DNA from: Elusimicrobiota bacterium
GTDB lineage: Bacteria; Elusimicrobiota; Elusimicrobia; 2-02-FULL-39-32
DNA: 7,586 nt
Direction: 5' to 3'
Assembly: GCA_023249835.1 (NCBI GenBank)
Contig: JAHFBY010000069.1
Span: forward strand, 1-7,586
Shown here piece after piece: positions 1-5,538 of this stretch (positions are counted from its first letter, which is position 1; each line of letters opens with the position of its first letter). A model generated the notes under the pieces. That model was given only the letters and a program-made list of their open reading frames with translations. It made no database searches and was not told where the DNA came from. A program made the translations under genes and the position numbers.

Positions 1-1022
1 CCAAAGCCTGCAATGTTTCTATATCTACGGTTTCCCTAGTGTTGTCTCAGGACAGTCGTATTCCGCTTAAAACCAAGCAAAGGGTCTTAGCAGCGGTGAA
101 ATCTTTCGGCTATCGCCCTAATCTTTTGGCTAGAAACTTGTCCCGTCAATCGAGCATGACCATGGCATGCGTGGTTCCTTATGAAACTTTTTTGGACAGT
201 CCGGGTTTTTATAACGATTTGCTTTGTTCTGTTTATGAAGCGGTCAGCCTGGGCGGATACCGCATGATTTTTGAAATGATGACCCCGCAGTTTTTACGCC
301 GCCGGTTTTATCTCCGGCTCTTCCGCGAACGCTCTATTGACGGAATGATAATTTTGTATCCGCGCAAGTCCGATCTTTATCTGCGCGAGCTTGAACCCTT
401 TCGTAATTCCGTGGTAGTTCTGGGGAGCACGTTTGACTCTAACCCTCTTTATAGCATAACGCCCAATCACAAAGTTATGGGAAAACTTGCGTGTGAACAT
501 TTAGTCGCGCTGGGCCATAAGAAGATTGCTTTTTTTGCGTTTGATCAAGATCTTGCTTGTATAGAACAAAGGCGGGCAGGCTATGCGGAGGCGTTAAATA
601 ATGCCGGGCTAGAAACCCAAGGCGCGATGCTTTTGTCCGCCAAAAATGTTTTTGATTTGGTTTCTCCCGATACGATTAAATCTTTAAGGCTGCAAGGGGT
701 TACGGGGATGGTGGTTTCTACCGATAGTTTGGTCCCTATGCTTTTGCGAGCTGTCTTTGAAGCGGGACTAAAAGTGCCCGAAGACCTGTCAATTGTGAGC
801 GCAGACGATCAGTTGTTTGCCCGGTCTTTTTCGCCTCCTTTGAGCACGGTGTCGAACTCTTGTGCGAAAATGGCGACGCAGGCAATGAAACGGCTTACTG
901 TTTTGCAAGATCAGCCCGACTCATTAAGTTTTATTTTTCGCGATCAGGTTGCCGGTGGCGAGGGGAAGGTGGAGTTTGTGGAAAGCGAACTGGTCTTGCG
1001 CGCTTCTGCCCGGCCAATTTAA
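1..1022 (+). CDS. LacI-family transcriptional regulator (5' end cut by the window edge)
   Basis: This is a DNA-binding repressor or activator of the LacI/GalR family, whose members usually respond to a small ligand. The frame is open to the left edge and codons run from position 3. The GTG at 39 is internal, because the codons before it read KACNVSISTVSLVLSQ, which is the recognition part of a LacI helix-turn-helix. Next come the third helix and hinge (KTKQRVLAAVKSFGYRPN, then LLARNLSRQ), followed by a periplasmic-binding-protein-like ligand domain. Family landmarks there are LGHKKIAFFAF, the RRAGYAEALNNAGL segment, VPEDLSIVSADD and SPPLSTVSNS, and the C-terminus ELVLRASARP is typical. About 339 residues are visible, so probably only a few N-terminal residues are missing. 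The gene ends 5 nt before phoB, suggesting co-transcription. The ligand and targets cannot be read from the sequence. The family assignment is firm; any link to phosphate is inferred from position only. Confidence 0.93.
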   Translation, partial: KACNVSISTVSLVLSQDSRIPLKTKQRVLAAVKSFGYRPNLLARNLSRQSSMTMACVVPYETFLDSPGFYNDLLCSVYEAVSLGGYRMIFEMMTPQFLRRRFYLRLFRERSIDGMIILYPRKSDLYLRELEPFRNSVVVLGSTFDSNPLYSITPNHKVMGKLACEHLVALGHKKIAFFAFDQDLACIEQRRAGYAEALNNAGLETQGAMLLSAKNVFDLVSPDTIKSLRLQGVTGMVVSTDSLVPMLLRAVFEAGLKVPEDLSIVSADDQLFARSFSPPLSTVSNSCAKMATQAMKRLTVLQDQPDSLSFIFRDQVAGGEGKVEFVESELVLRASARPI

Positions 1023-1027
1023 TTGGC
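1013..1027. repeat. 15-bp palindrome at the lacI-type/phoB junction
   Basis: GCCAATT (1013-1019) and AATTGGC (1021-1027) are perfect inverted arms around a single T. As RNA they could form a 6-bp stem with a 3-nt TTA loop. The palindrome contains the stop codon of the LacI-type gene (1020-1022) and ends directly before the GTG start of phoB, where a ribosome-binding site would normally lie. It could be an operator, a translation-coupling hairpin or chance. No T-run follows, so it is not a standard terminator. Confidence 0.6.
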
Positions 1028-1702
1028 GTGAAAAAAATATTGATCGTAGAAGATGAAAAACCTATCAGCCAACTTCTAAAATATAACTTAGAAAAAGAAG
1101 GCTACGCTATTTCTTTAGCTGCGGACGGGGAAGCCGGATTGGTCCAGTTCCGTAAATCCAAACCCGATTTGGTCCTGTTGGACTGGATGCTTCCTAAAAT
1201 GAACGGCATTGAACTATGTAAAATTATTCGGGGAGAGAGTCGAATTCCGATCATTATGTTGACAGCTAAAAAAGACGAGATGGATAGAGTTTTGGGGTTG
1301 GAGTTAGGCGCGGATGACTACGTTACCAAACCTTTTAGCGTGCGTGAACTACTGGCCAGGATCAAAACCATCTTGCGCAGGGTCCAGGACAAGCTTCCGG
1401 ATTCCGGGGTGAGGAGGATTGGCAAACTGGAAGTGGATTTGGAGCGTTACGAAGTCAACGTTAATAGTAAACCCGTTACCCTCAGCAGCAAGGAGTTTAC
1501 CTTTTTAAAAGTTCTGATTCAGGCGCAGGGCAAGGTTCTTTCCCGTAACCAACTCCTAGAAGAAGTCTGGGGTTTTGACCAGGCGTCAGAAATTGATACT
1601 CGCACTGTGGACCAGCACGTCGCGCGCTTGCGGTCAAAGTTAGGGCCGGAAGCCAATCGGTTGCAGACCGTAAAAAATATTGGCTATAAATTAAAAGTGT
1701 AA
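1028..1702 (+). CDS. phoB: PhoB-type response regulator (OmpR/PhoB family)
   Basis: This is the cytoplasmic transcription factor of the phosphate two-component system, activated by phosphotransfer from the adjacent kinase. The 224-residue product is close to the usual PhoB length. The receiver domain (about 1-120) has acidic residues E8 and D9, phospho-acceptor D52 in LLDWMLP, switch residue T79 and conserved K101 in the TKPF motif. The winged-helix domain (about 128-224) shows LSSKEFTFLKVL, the recognition-helix segment TVDQHVARLRSKL and the wing ending NIGYKL. I chose the GTG at 1028 because it puts the canonical KKILIVEDE strand at the N-terminus. The frame stays open upstream to a TTG at 860, but that extension overlaps the preceding gene and has no receiver-like sequence. 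No Shine-Dalgarno is visible. Neighbouring phoR and pst genes and nearby Pho boxes favour PhoB over other OmpR-type regulators such as WalR or KdpE. Confidence 0.92.
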   Translation: MKKILIVEDEKPISQLLKYNLEKEGYAISLAADGEAGLVQFRKSKPDLVLLDWMLPKMNGIELCKIIRGESRIPIIMLTAKKDEMDRVLGLELGADDYVTKPFSVRELLARIKTILRRVQDKLPDSGVRRIGKLEVDLERYEVNVNSKPVTLSSKEFTFLKVLIQAQGKVLSRNQLLEEVWGFDQASEIDTRTVDQHVARLRSKLGPEANRLQTVKNIGYKLKV

Positions 1703-1711
1703 CCCTCCAAA

Positions 1712-3088
1712 ATGTGGGAGAACCTTTCCTTTACCCGTAAGATCATACTCATATTTTTTGCCCTTACCCTGTCGTCTCATCTAGCGATCTATTTTTTCTT
1801 ATTGCATGGCATGGGGCCCTTTGCCTATCTCCTGATCATCACTTTTAGCGTTATGGCTGCGGGCGCGATTTTGATTTATGCCTTATCGAATCAAATGATG
1901 CAGCCTCTTAAGGAAATGATTTTAATGGGGCGCGCTTGGCTTGGAGAGCAAAAGGCGGAACAGGTTTATTCATTAAGCGTGGACGAAGTAGACAACCTAT
2001 CGCGGTTGATGAACCGCATTATGCAGCAAAGCCGCGCTTCTTTTGCCCAAATGAAATCGGAAAAAGAAGAGATCGCGGCCATCCTCTCTACGTTGGTGGA
2101 ACACGTGATTGCCGTGGACATGAGCGGAAAAGTGCTTTACCTAAATGCGGTGGCGGAAAAATTGTTCAATATGAACAGCGCGCAGGCTAAAGGCAGAGGA
2201 TTTGTCGAGGTGATTAGGCAGGCGGTGTTATGGGATATCCTACGCGATTGTTTGCAAGAGTCAAAAGCAAGGTTTGGCGAGATCAGGCTTTATTTGCCCG
2301 ATGAGAGGATATTTAAAGTCCATGCTCTGCCTTTAGCCGGTCAAAATATGAGCCGGGGAGCGTTGCTGGTCCTGCACGACGTCACTAAAATAAAAGAGTT
2401 AGAGGCTGTTCGGCGGAACTTCGTCGCTAATGTATCTCATGAGCTGCGCACTCCGTTGACCAGCATCCAAGGCTATGCTGAGTCCCTGCTTTCCGGCGCT
2501 TTAGAGGATCCGAAACATAACCGAAATTTCGTGCAGACCATTTATGACCAGGCCGAACGTTTAACGCGGTTGGTGGAAGATATATTGAACTTGTCCTCTA
2601 TTGAGTCGGGAAGGAGGAAGCCCAATCTAGAAAAAATTTCCGCAGGCAAGTTATTTCCACAGATTAAAGAAGACCTTAAACTGGTGGCGTTAAAAATGAA
2701 AGTCATTATTAAGCTGGACCCGGAAGCGGAAAAAGTGGAGTTGTTTGCGGACCCGGAGCAAATAAAGCAGGTATTGATTAATTTGACGGAAAACGCCATC
2801 AAGTTTAACCGTGTCGGCGGTTGGGTGAGTTTACGCGCCCAGCCATATGAAAATGAAGTGCAATTATTGGTGGAGGATTCCGGTATCGGCATTGCCAAAG
2901 ACGATATCGATCATATTTTTGAGCGATTTTACCGGGTGGATAAAGCCCGCAGCAGCGAGTCCGGAGGAACCGGGCTTGGACTATCCATCGTTAAACACAT
3001 CATTGATTCCCATCAAGGCAAAATAGAGGTGCAAAGCGCTTTGGGCCAAGGCTCCCTATTCACCATCAGTTTGCCGCCCTGTCCGTAG
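1712..3088 (+). CDS. phoR: PhoR-type sensor histidine kinase
   Basis: This is a membrane-bound sensor kinase and probable phosphatase for the adjacent PhoB. The 458 residues contain two transmembrane helices (about 11-31 and 38-58) joined by a loop of only about six residues. A HAMP-like linker (about 59-112) and a PAS domain (about 121-228) follow. The HisKA domain carries phospho-accepting H243 in NVSHELRTPLTSI. The ATPase domain has the N box (N361 in NLTENAIKF), G1 (D389 in DSGIGIA), the F box (IFERFYRVD) and G2 (GGTGLGLS from G418). With almost no periplasmic region it is unlikely to bind phosphate outside; PhoR proteins of this design are thought to read the state of the Pst transporter and PhoU. 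The start at 1712 follows an in-frame stop (the phoB TAA), so a long extension is impossible. No Shine-Dalgarno is visible. The TAG stop lies inside a palindromic repeat. Confidence 0.92.
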   Translation: MWENLSFTRKIILIFFALTLSSHLAIYFFLLHGMGPFAYLLIITFSVMAAGAILIYALSNQMMQPLKEMILMGRAWLGEQKAEQVYSLSVDEVDNLSRLMNRIMQQSRASFAQMKSEKEEIAAILSTLVEHVIAVDMSGKVLYLNAVAEKLFNMNSAQAKGRGFVEVIRQAVLWDILRDCLQESKARFGEIRLYLPDERIFKVHALPLAGQNMSRGALLVLHDVTKIKELEAVRRNFVANVSHELRTPLTSIQGYAESLLSGALEDPKHNRNFVQTIYDQAERLTRLVEDILNLSSIESGRRKPNLEKISAGKLFPQIKEDLKLVALKMKVIIKLDPEAEKVELFADPEQIKQVLINLTENAIKFNRVGGWVSLRAQPYENEVQLLVEDSGIGIAKDDIDHIFERFYRVDKARSSESGGTGLGLSIVKHIIDSHQGKIEVQSALGQGSLFTISLPPCP

Positions 3089-3123
3089 GGGCACATTGCA
3101 TGTGCCCGTCTGTCCCCCCCTAC
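3085..3123. repeat. Small palindromic intergenic element (GTAGGGG...CCCCTAC)
   Basis: Outer arms GTAGGGG (3085-3091) and CCCCTAC (3117-3123) are perfect inverted repeats. Inside them GGGCACAT (3089-3096) and ATGTGCCC (3100-3107) make an 8-bp stem with a 3-nt loop. The two pairings share the G-run and so compete. A C7 run fills 3114-3120. From general familiarity, short GTAGGGGC...GCCCCTAC palindromes occur as dispersed intergenic repeats in many bacterial genomes; whether this one is repeated in this genome cannot be seen here. No T-tract follows, so it is not a classical intrinsic terminator, although it could protect the 3' end of the phoR mRNA. Confidence 0.6.
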
Positions 3124-3124
3124 A

Positions 3125-3142
3125 ATGTCATCCGCAAGTCAC
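3125..3142 (+). promoter_or_regulatory. Pho-box-like PhoB site upstream of the porin
   Basis: ATGTCAT (3125-3131), a 4-nt spacer and AAGTCAC (3136-3142) form two direct repeats at the 11-bp period of the enterobacterial Pho box (CTGTCAT-N4-CTGTCAT). Matches are 6/7 and 5/7, allowing C or T at the last position. The region 3125-3145 matches the box before pstS at 16 of 21 positions, including GTCACATG. A -10 element is not clear: TATAGG (3162-3167) and TAAAAT (3187-3192) are candidates. The site begins two bases after the palindromic element. Confidence 0.65.
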
Positions 3143-3221
3143 ATGATTTTTACATCCTTTCTATAGGTCCTGAACGTTCTATCGTTTAAAATAGAAATGA
3201 ACAGCAATGGAACATAACTAT

Positions 3222-3227
3222 GGAGGT
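3222..3227 (+). promoter_or_regulatory. Strong ribosome-binding site of the porin
   Basis: GGAGGT lies 8 nt before the ATG at 3236 and 11 nt before a second in-frame ATG at 3239. The spacing favours the first ATG. It is the best Shine-Dalgarno in the window. Confidence 0.8.
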
Positions 3228-3235
3228 CAGTTCAA

Positions 3236-4426
3236 ATGATGAAAAATCGCATTAAGATGACAGTTTTATGCGCGCTGATGTTAGGCACGGTTGCGACGCA
3301 TTTACGCGCGGATGACACGTCGGGCAACATATCGATTGGCAAAATGATTACGAACCTCAAAATTGCCGGGGATATGCGGGTGCGCCAAGAAAACTTTTGG
3401 AAATCAACGGCCGGTCAAACTGACCGGTCCCGGCAGCGTTTTCGCTTTCGGTTGGGCATTGAACCTCAGCTCCAGGACATTACCGTTGGTTTTAGGATAG
3501 CCTCCGGAACCGGAGAACAGGTTTCAACGAACCAGTCGTTCACTACGTTTTCCTCGCAAAAAGGCCTGTGGATTGACCAGGCTAATTTGCAGTGGAAAGC
3601 CCTGCCCTGGCTCAAGCTTATGGGCGGAAAAATGTTTAACCCCTTATGGCGGCTTTATTCTTCCGATATCGTCTTTGACGACGACTTTAACCCGGAAGGC
3701 TTTGCCCAACAGTTGGATTACACCTTCTGCGAGCGTTTGAGCGTTTTCGCTAACTTAACGCAGGTTGCTTTAGATGAAGATTCCAGCGACAACCGGGATC
3801 AGTGGATGTTGGCCTACCAGGCGGGATTTCAAACCAAGCTCTTTAATGAAACGAAATGGACTTTAGCCGCTTCGCTCATTGATTTGGACAATGAAATGGC
3901 GAACAACTTTAGCCAAACCACGGTCGAAGAGGGGAACACCCGGTTTCCGGGCTCTGCCACCTCCACCACCACGGCTTATTTCACCATGATTCACTTAACT
4001 ACGGAATTAAAATCCAAAATAGGCCCGCTGCCTTTCAGCGTTCAGGCTGATTATGTCAATAACATCGCCGACAACTCCGTTAACCCTACCAAAGCCTCGG
4101 CGGCAACGACTTTGCCGGCGCAGGTGGAAAACGTGGGCTACCAGGTAGGCATGATACTAAACAAAGCGGCTAAACCCATGTCTTGGGAAGCGGCTTATTT
4201 CTTTAAGTGGCTGGAAACCAATGCTTCTTTAGCGGATATGGTTGATGCTGATTTTGGAGACGGCGGAACGAACCGGCGCGGACACATTATGTGGCTCGCG
4301 TTTAGCCCCCGGGAATACGTCCAGCTCAAGGCTAAGCTTTTTGTGACGGAAGTAATCCGTCCGGGTCTGGCTCCGGGAGCAGACAACATCAACCGGATGC
4401 AGTTGGATATGTCGGTTAAGTTCTAA
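3236..4426 (+). CDS. Outer-membrane porin, probably a Pho-regulated phosphate porin
   Basis: This is a predicted outer-membrane beta-barrel channel of 396 residues. The first 25 residues form a signal peptide: basic MMKNRIK, a hydrophobic core to about residue 20, and probable cleavage after LRA before DDTSG. The mature protein has alternating polar and hydrophobic strands and landmarks of the family annotated 'putative porin': RQRFRFRLGIE near the N-terminus, VGFRIASGTGE, GGKMFNPLWR and DDDFNPEGFA. It ends in MSVKF, and a terminal Phe is the usual signal for barrel insertion by BAM. The family is recognised by its motifs from memory. A Pho box 94 nt upstream and pstS 79 nt downstream suggest that it admits phosphate under starvation, as PhoE and OprP do elsewhere, but I see no proof of anion selectivity. 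No clear terminator separates it from pstS, so read-through is possible. Confidence 0.85.
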   Translation: MMKNRIKMTVLCALMLGTVATHLRADDTSGNISIGKMITNLKIAGDMRVRQENFWKSTAGQTDRSRQRFRFRLGIEPQLQDITVGFRIASGTGEQVSTNQSFTTFSSQKGLWIDQANLQWKALPWLKLMGGKMFNPLWRLYSSDIVFDDDFNPEGFAQQLDYTFCERLSVFANLTQVALDEDSSDNRDQWMLAYQAGFQTKLFNETKWTLAASLIDLDNEMANNFSQTTVEEGNTRFPGSATSTTTAYFTMIHLTTELKSKIGPLPFSVQADYVNNIADNSVNPTKASAATTLPAQVENVGYQVGMILNKAAKPMSWEAAYFFKWLETNASLADMVDADFGDGGTNRRGHIMWLAFSPREYVQLKAKLFVTEVIRPGLAPGADNINRMQLDMSVKF

Positions 4427-4455
4427 CGGCGGCACGTCACGCGCCTTTTGCGCCA

Positions 4456-4473
4456 TTGTCATGCGGTTGTCAC
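4456..4473 (+). promoter_or_regulatory. Pho box upstream of pstS
   Basis: TTGTCAT (4456-4462), GCGG and TTGTCAC (4467-4473) are two near-identical 7-bp direct repeats with an 11-bp period, an excellent fit to the PhoB-binding consensus. Possible extra half-sites are ACGTCAC (4434-4440), exactly 22 bp upstream of the first repeat, and TTATCAT (4479-4485), 12 bp downstream of the second. The position directly before the pst genes matches known Pho regulons. Confidence 0.82.
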
Positions 4474-4484
4474 ATGGATTATCA

Positions 4485-4490
4485 TAAAAT
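4485..4490 (+). promoter_or_regulatory. Candidate -10 element of pstS
   Basis: TAAAAT matches TATAAT at five of six positions and begins 11 nt after the Pho box, close to the spacing known for PhoB-dependent sigma70 promoters. TATCAT (4480-4485) is an overlapping alternative. Either would start transcription so near the ATG at 4506 that the AGGAG at 4491-4495 would lie at or before the transcript's 5' end, so the assignment is uncertain. Confidence 0.45.
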
Positions 4491-4495
4491 AGGAG
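4491..4495 (+). promoter_or_regulatory. Ribosome-binding site of pstS
   Basis: AGGAG lies 10 nt before the ATG at 4506. The spacing is slightly long but acceptable, and the start is fixed by the signal peptide that follows. It directly abuts the candidate -10 element. Confidence 0.65.
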
Positions 4496-4505
4496 AATAA
4501 ACGTT

Positions 4506-5528
4506 ATGAAGACATTGATAAAAATATTAGGAATTTTTGCCTTAGGACTGCATTTGAGCGCTGGTTTTGCCGGCGCCGAAGACGTGCTCATTAACGGGGC
4601 TGGGGCCACTTTCCCTTACCCTATCTACTCCAAATGGTTTGACGAATACCACAAACTAAAACCTGACCTCAAATTCAATTATCAGTCCATTGGCTCGGGT
4701 GGCGGCATTCGGCAAATTATGGCGCAGACCGTGGACTTTGGCGCGAGTGATTCCCCTATGAAAGATACGGATATGGAGTCAGCGCCGGGATTTCTTTTTC
4801 ATATTCCCACAGTGCTCGGAGCAGTAGTCGTGACTTACAACATTCCGGCAGTAACCGGTAATATTAAGCTGACGCAGGCGGCCCTATCTAAAATATTTTT
4901 AGGAACCATTAACAAATGGAACGACCCTGAGATCCAAAAGGATAACCCCGGGATTTCTTTTCCGGATCAGCCCATCATCGTGGTGCACCGGTCTGACGGT
5001 TCTGGAACCAGCAGTATTTTTACGGACTTTTTAGCTAAAGTCAGTCTCAGTTGGTCAACGAAAGTTGGTCGGGGGACTTCTGTAGCTTGGCCAACGGGCT
5101 TGGGTGGTAAAGGCAATGAAGGCGTGGTTGGGTTGATTAAGTTGACCCCCTACTCCATTGGCTATTGCGAATTGATTTATGCGCAAAGCAACAAGTTGCC
5201 AATAGCAGACATTCAAAATAAGGCGGGTAAATTCATCACCCCGTCTTTAGGAAGCGTAACTGCCGCGGCTCAGGGAAAAATACCCTCTGATTTTCGTGTC
5301 TCCATCACTAACTGCGATGCGGCTGCGGGTTACCCTATTTCCGGTTTCACTTGGCTTTTGGTTTATGAAAAACAAAAGAATGCGGTCAAAGGCAAAGCTT
5401 TGGTCGGTTTTTTGCACTGGATGTTGAAAGATGGACAAAAGCTTGCGGGCGACTTGGGCTATGCCCCGCTGCCTGAGAACGTCAACCAAATGGTTGAAAA
5501 AGCAATCATGAAAATTAAGGTCCAATAA
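4506..5528 (+). CDS. pstS: Phosphate ABC transporter, periplasmic phosphate-binding protein PstS
   Basis: PstS captures inorganic phosphate in the periplasm and delivers it to the PstCAB permease. The 340-residue length is normal for the family. Residues 1-24 form a signal peptide (MKTLIK, hydrophobic core, AGA cleavage site before EDV). No lipobox cysteine is present, so the mature protein should be soluble in the periplasm. The ligand-pocket segments are all intact: GAGATFPYP (T35, F36), GSGGGIRQI (S64), DFGASD (D82) and HRSDGSGTS (R162, S166, G167, T168). These correspond to the phosphate-contacting residues of the E. coli protein. GLGGKGNEGVVG is another family signature. The gene sits behind a Pho box and 10 nt before pstC, so it should be induced by phosphate starvation as the first gene of the pst operon. 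Confidence 0.97.
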   Translation: MKTLIKILGIFALGLHLSAGFAGAEDVLINGAGATFPYPIYSKWFDEYHKLKPDLKFNYQSIGSGGGIRQIMAQTVDFGASDSPMKDTDMESAPGFLFHIPTVLGAVVVTYNIPAVTGNIKLTQAALSKIFLGTINKWNDPEIQKDNPGISFPDQPIIVVHRSDGSGTSSIFTDFLAKVSLSWSTKVGRGTSVAWPTGLGGKGNEGVVGLIKLTPYSIGYCELIYAQSNKLPIADIQNKAGKFITPSLGSVTAAAQGKIPSDFRVSITNCDAAAGYPISGFTWLLVYEKQKNAVKGKALVGFLHWMLKDGQKLAGDLGYAPLPENVNQMVEKAIMKIKVQ

Positions 5529-5538
5529 CAGGAGACGC

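Noticed and set aside
39..41. GTG at 39 as the start of the LacI-type gene
   Set aside because: The in-frame codons from position 3 encode the helix-turn-helix recognition region (KACNVSISTVSLVLSQ), so this GTG is internal and the true start is left of the window.
860..1027. Upstream TTG start for phoB at 860, giving a 280-residue protein
   Set aside because: The extra residues overlap the LacI-type gene out of frame and resemble no domain. The receiver fold begins properly at GTG 1028.
3114..3120. C7 homopolymer as a phase-variation tract
   Set aside because: It is intergenic, within the palindromic element and 36 to 42 bases upstream of the nearest -10 candidate, so slippage there has no obvious switching effect. 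Its exact length may be a sequencing uncertainty.
3172..3179. GAACGTTC, a perfect 8-bp palindrome with a central CG between the Pho box and the porin start, as a LacI-type operator
   Set aside because: It does not extend beyond 8 bp, and one such palindrome in about 150 bases is near chance expectation. Nothing ties it to the LacI-type protein.
4427..4455. Intrinsic terminator between the porin and pstS
   Set aside because: GCGCC-TTTT-GCGCC here is a direct repeat, not an inverted one, so it does not fold into a stem. No hairpin with a T-tract is present.
5049..5070. Direct repeat AGTTGGTC (5049-5056 and 5063-5070) within pstS
   Set aside because: The 14-bp period is out of frame, and the encoded protein matches normal PstS through this stretch, so it is probably coincidence of codon choice.
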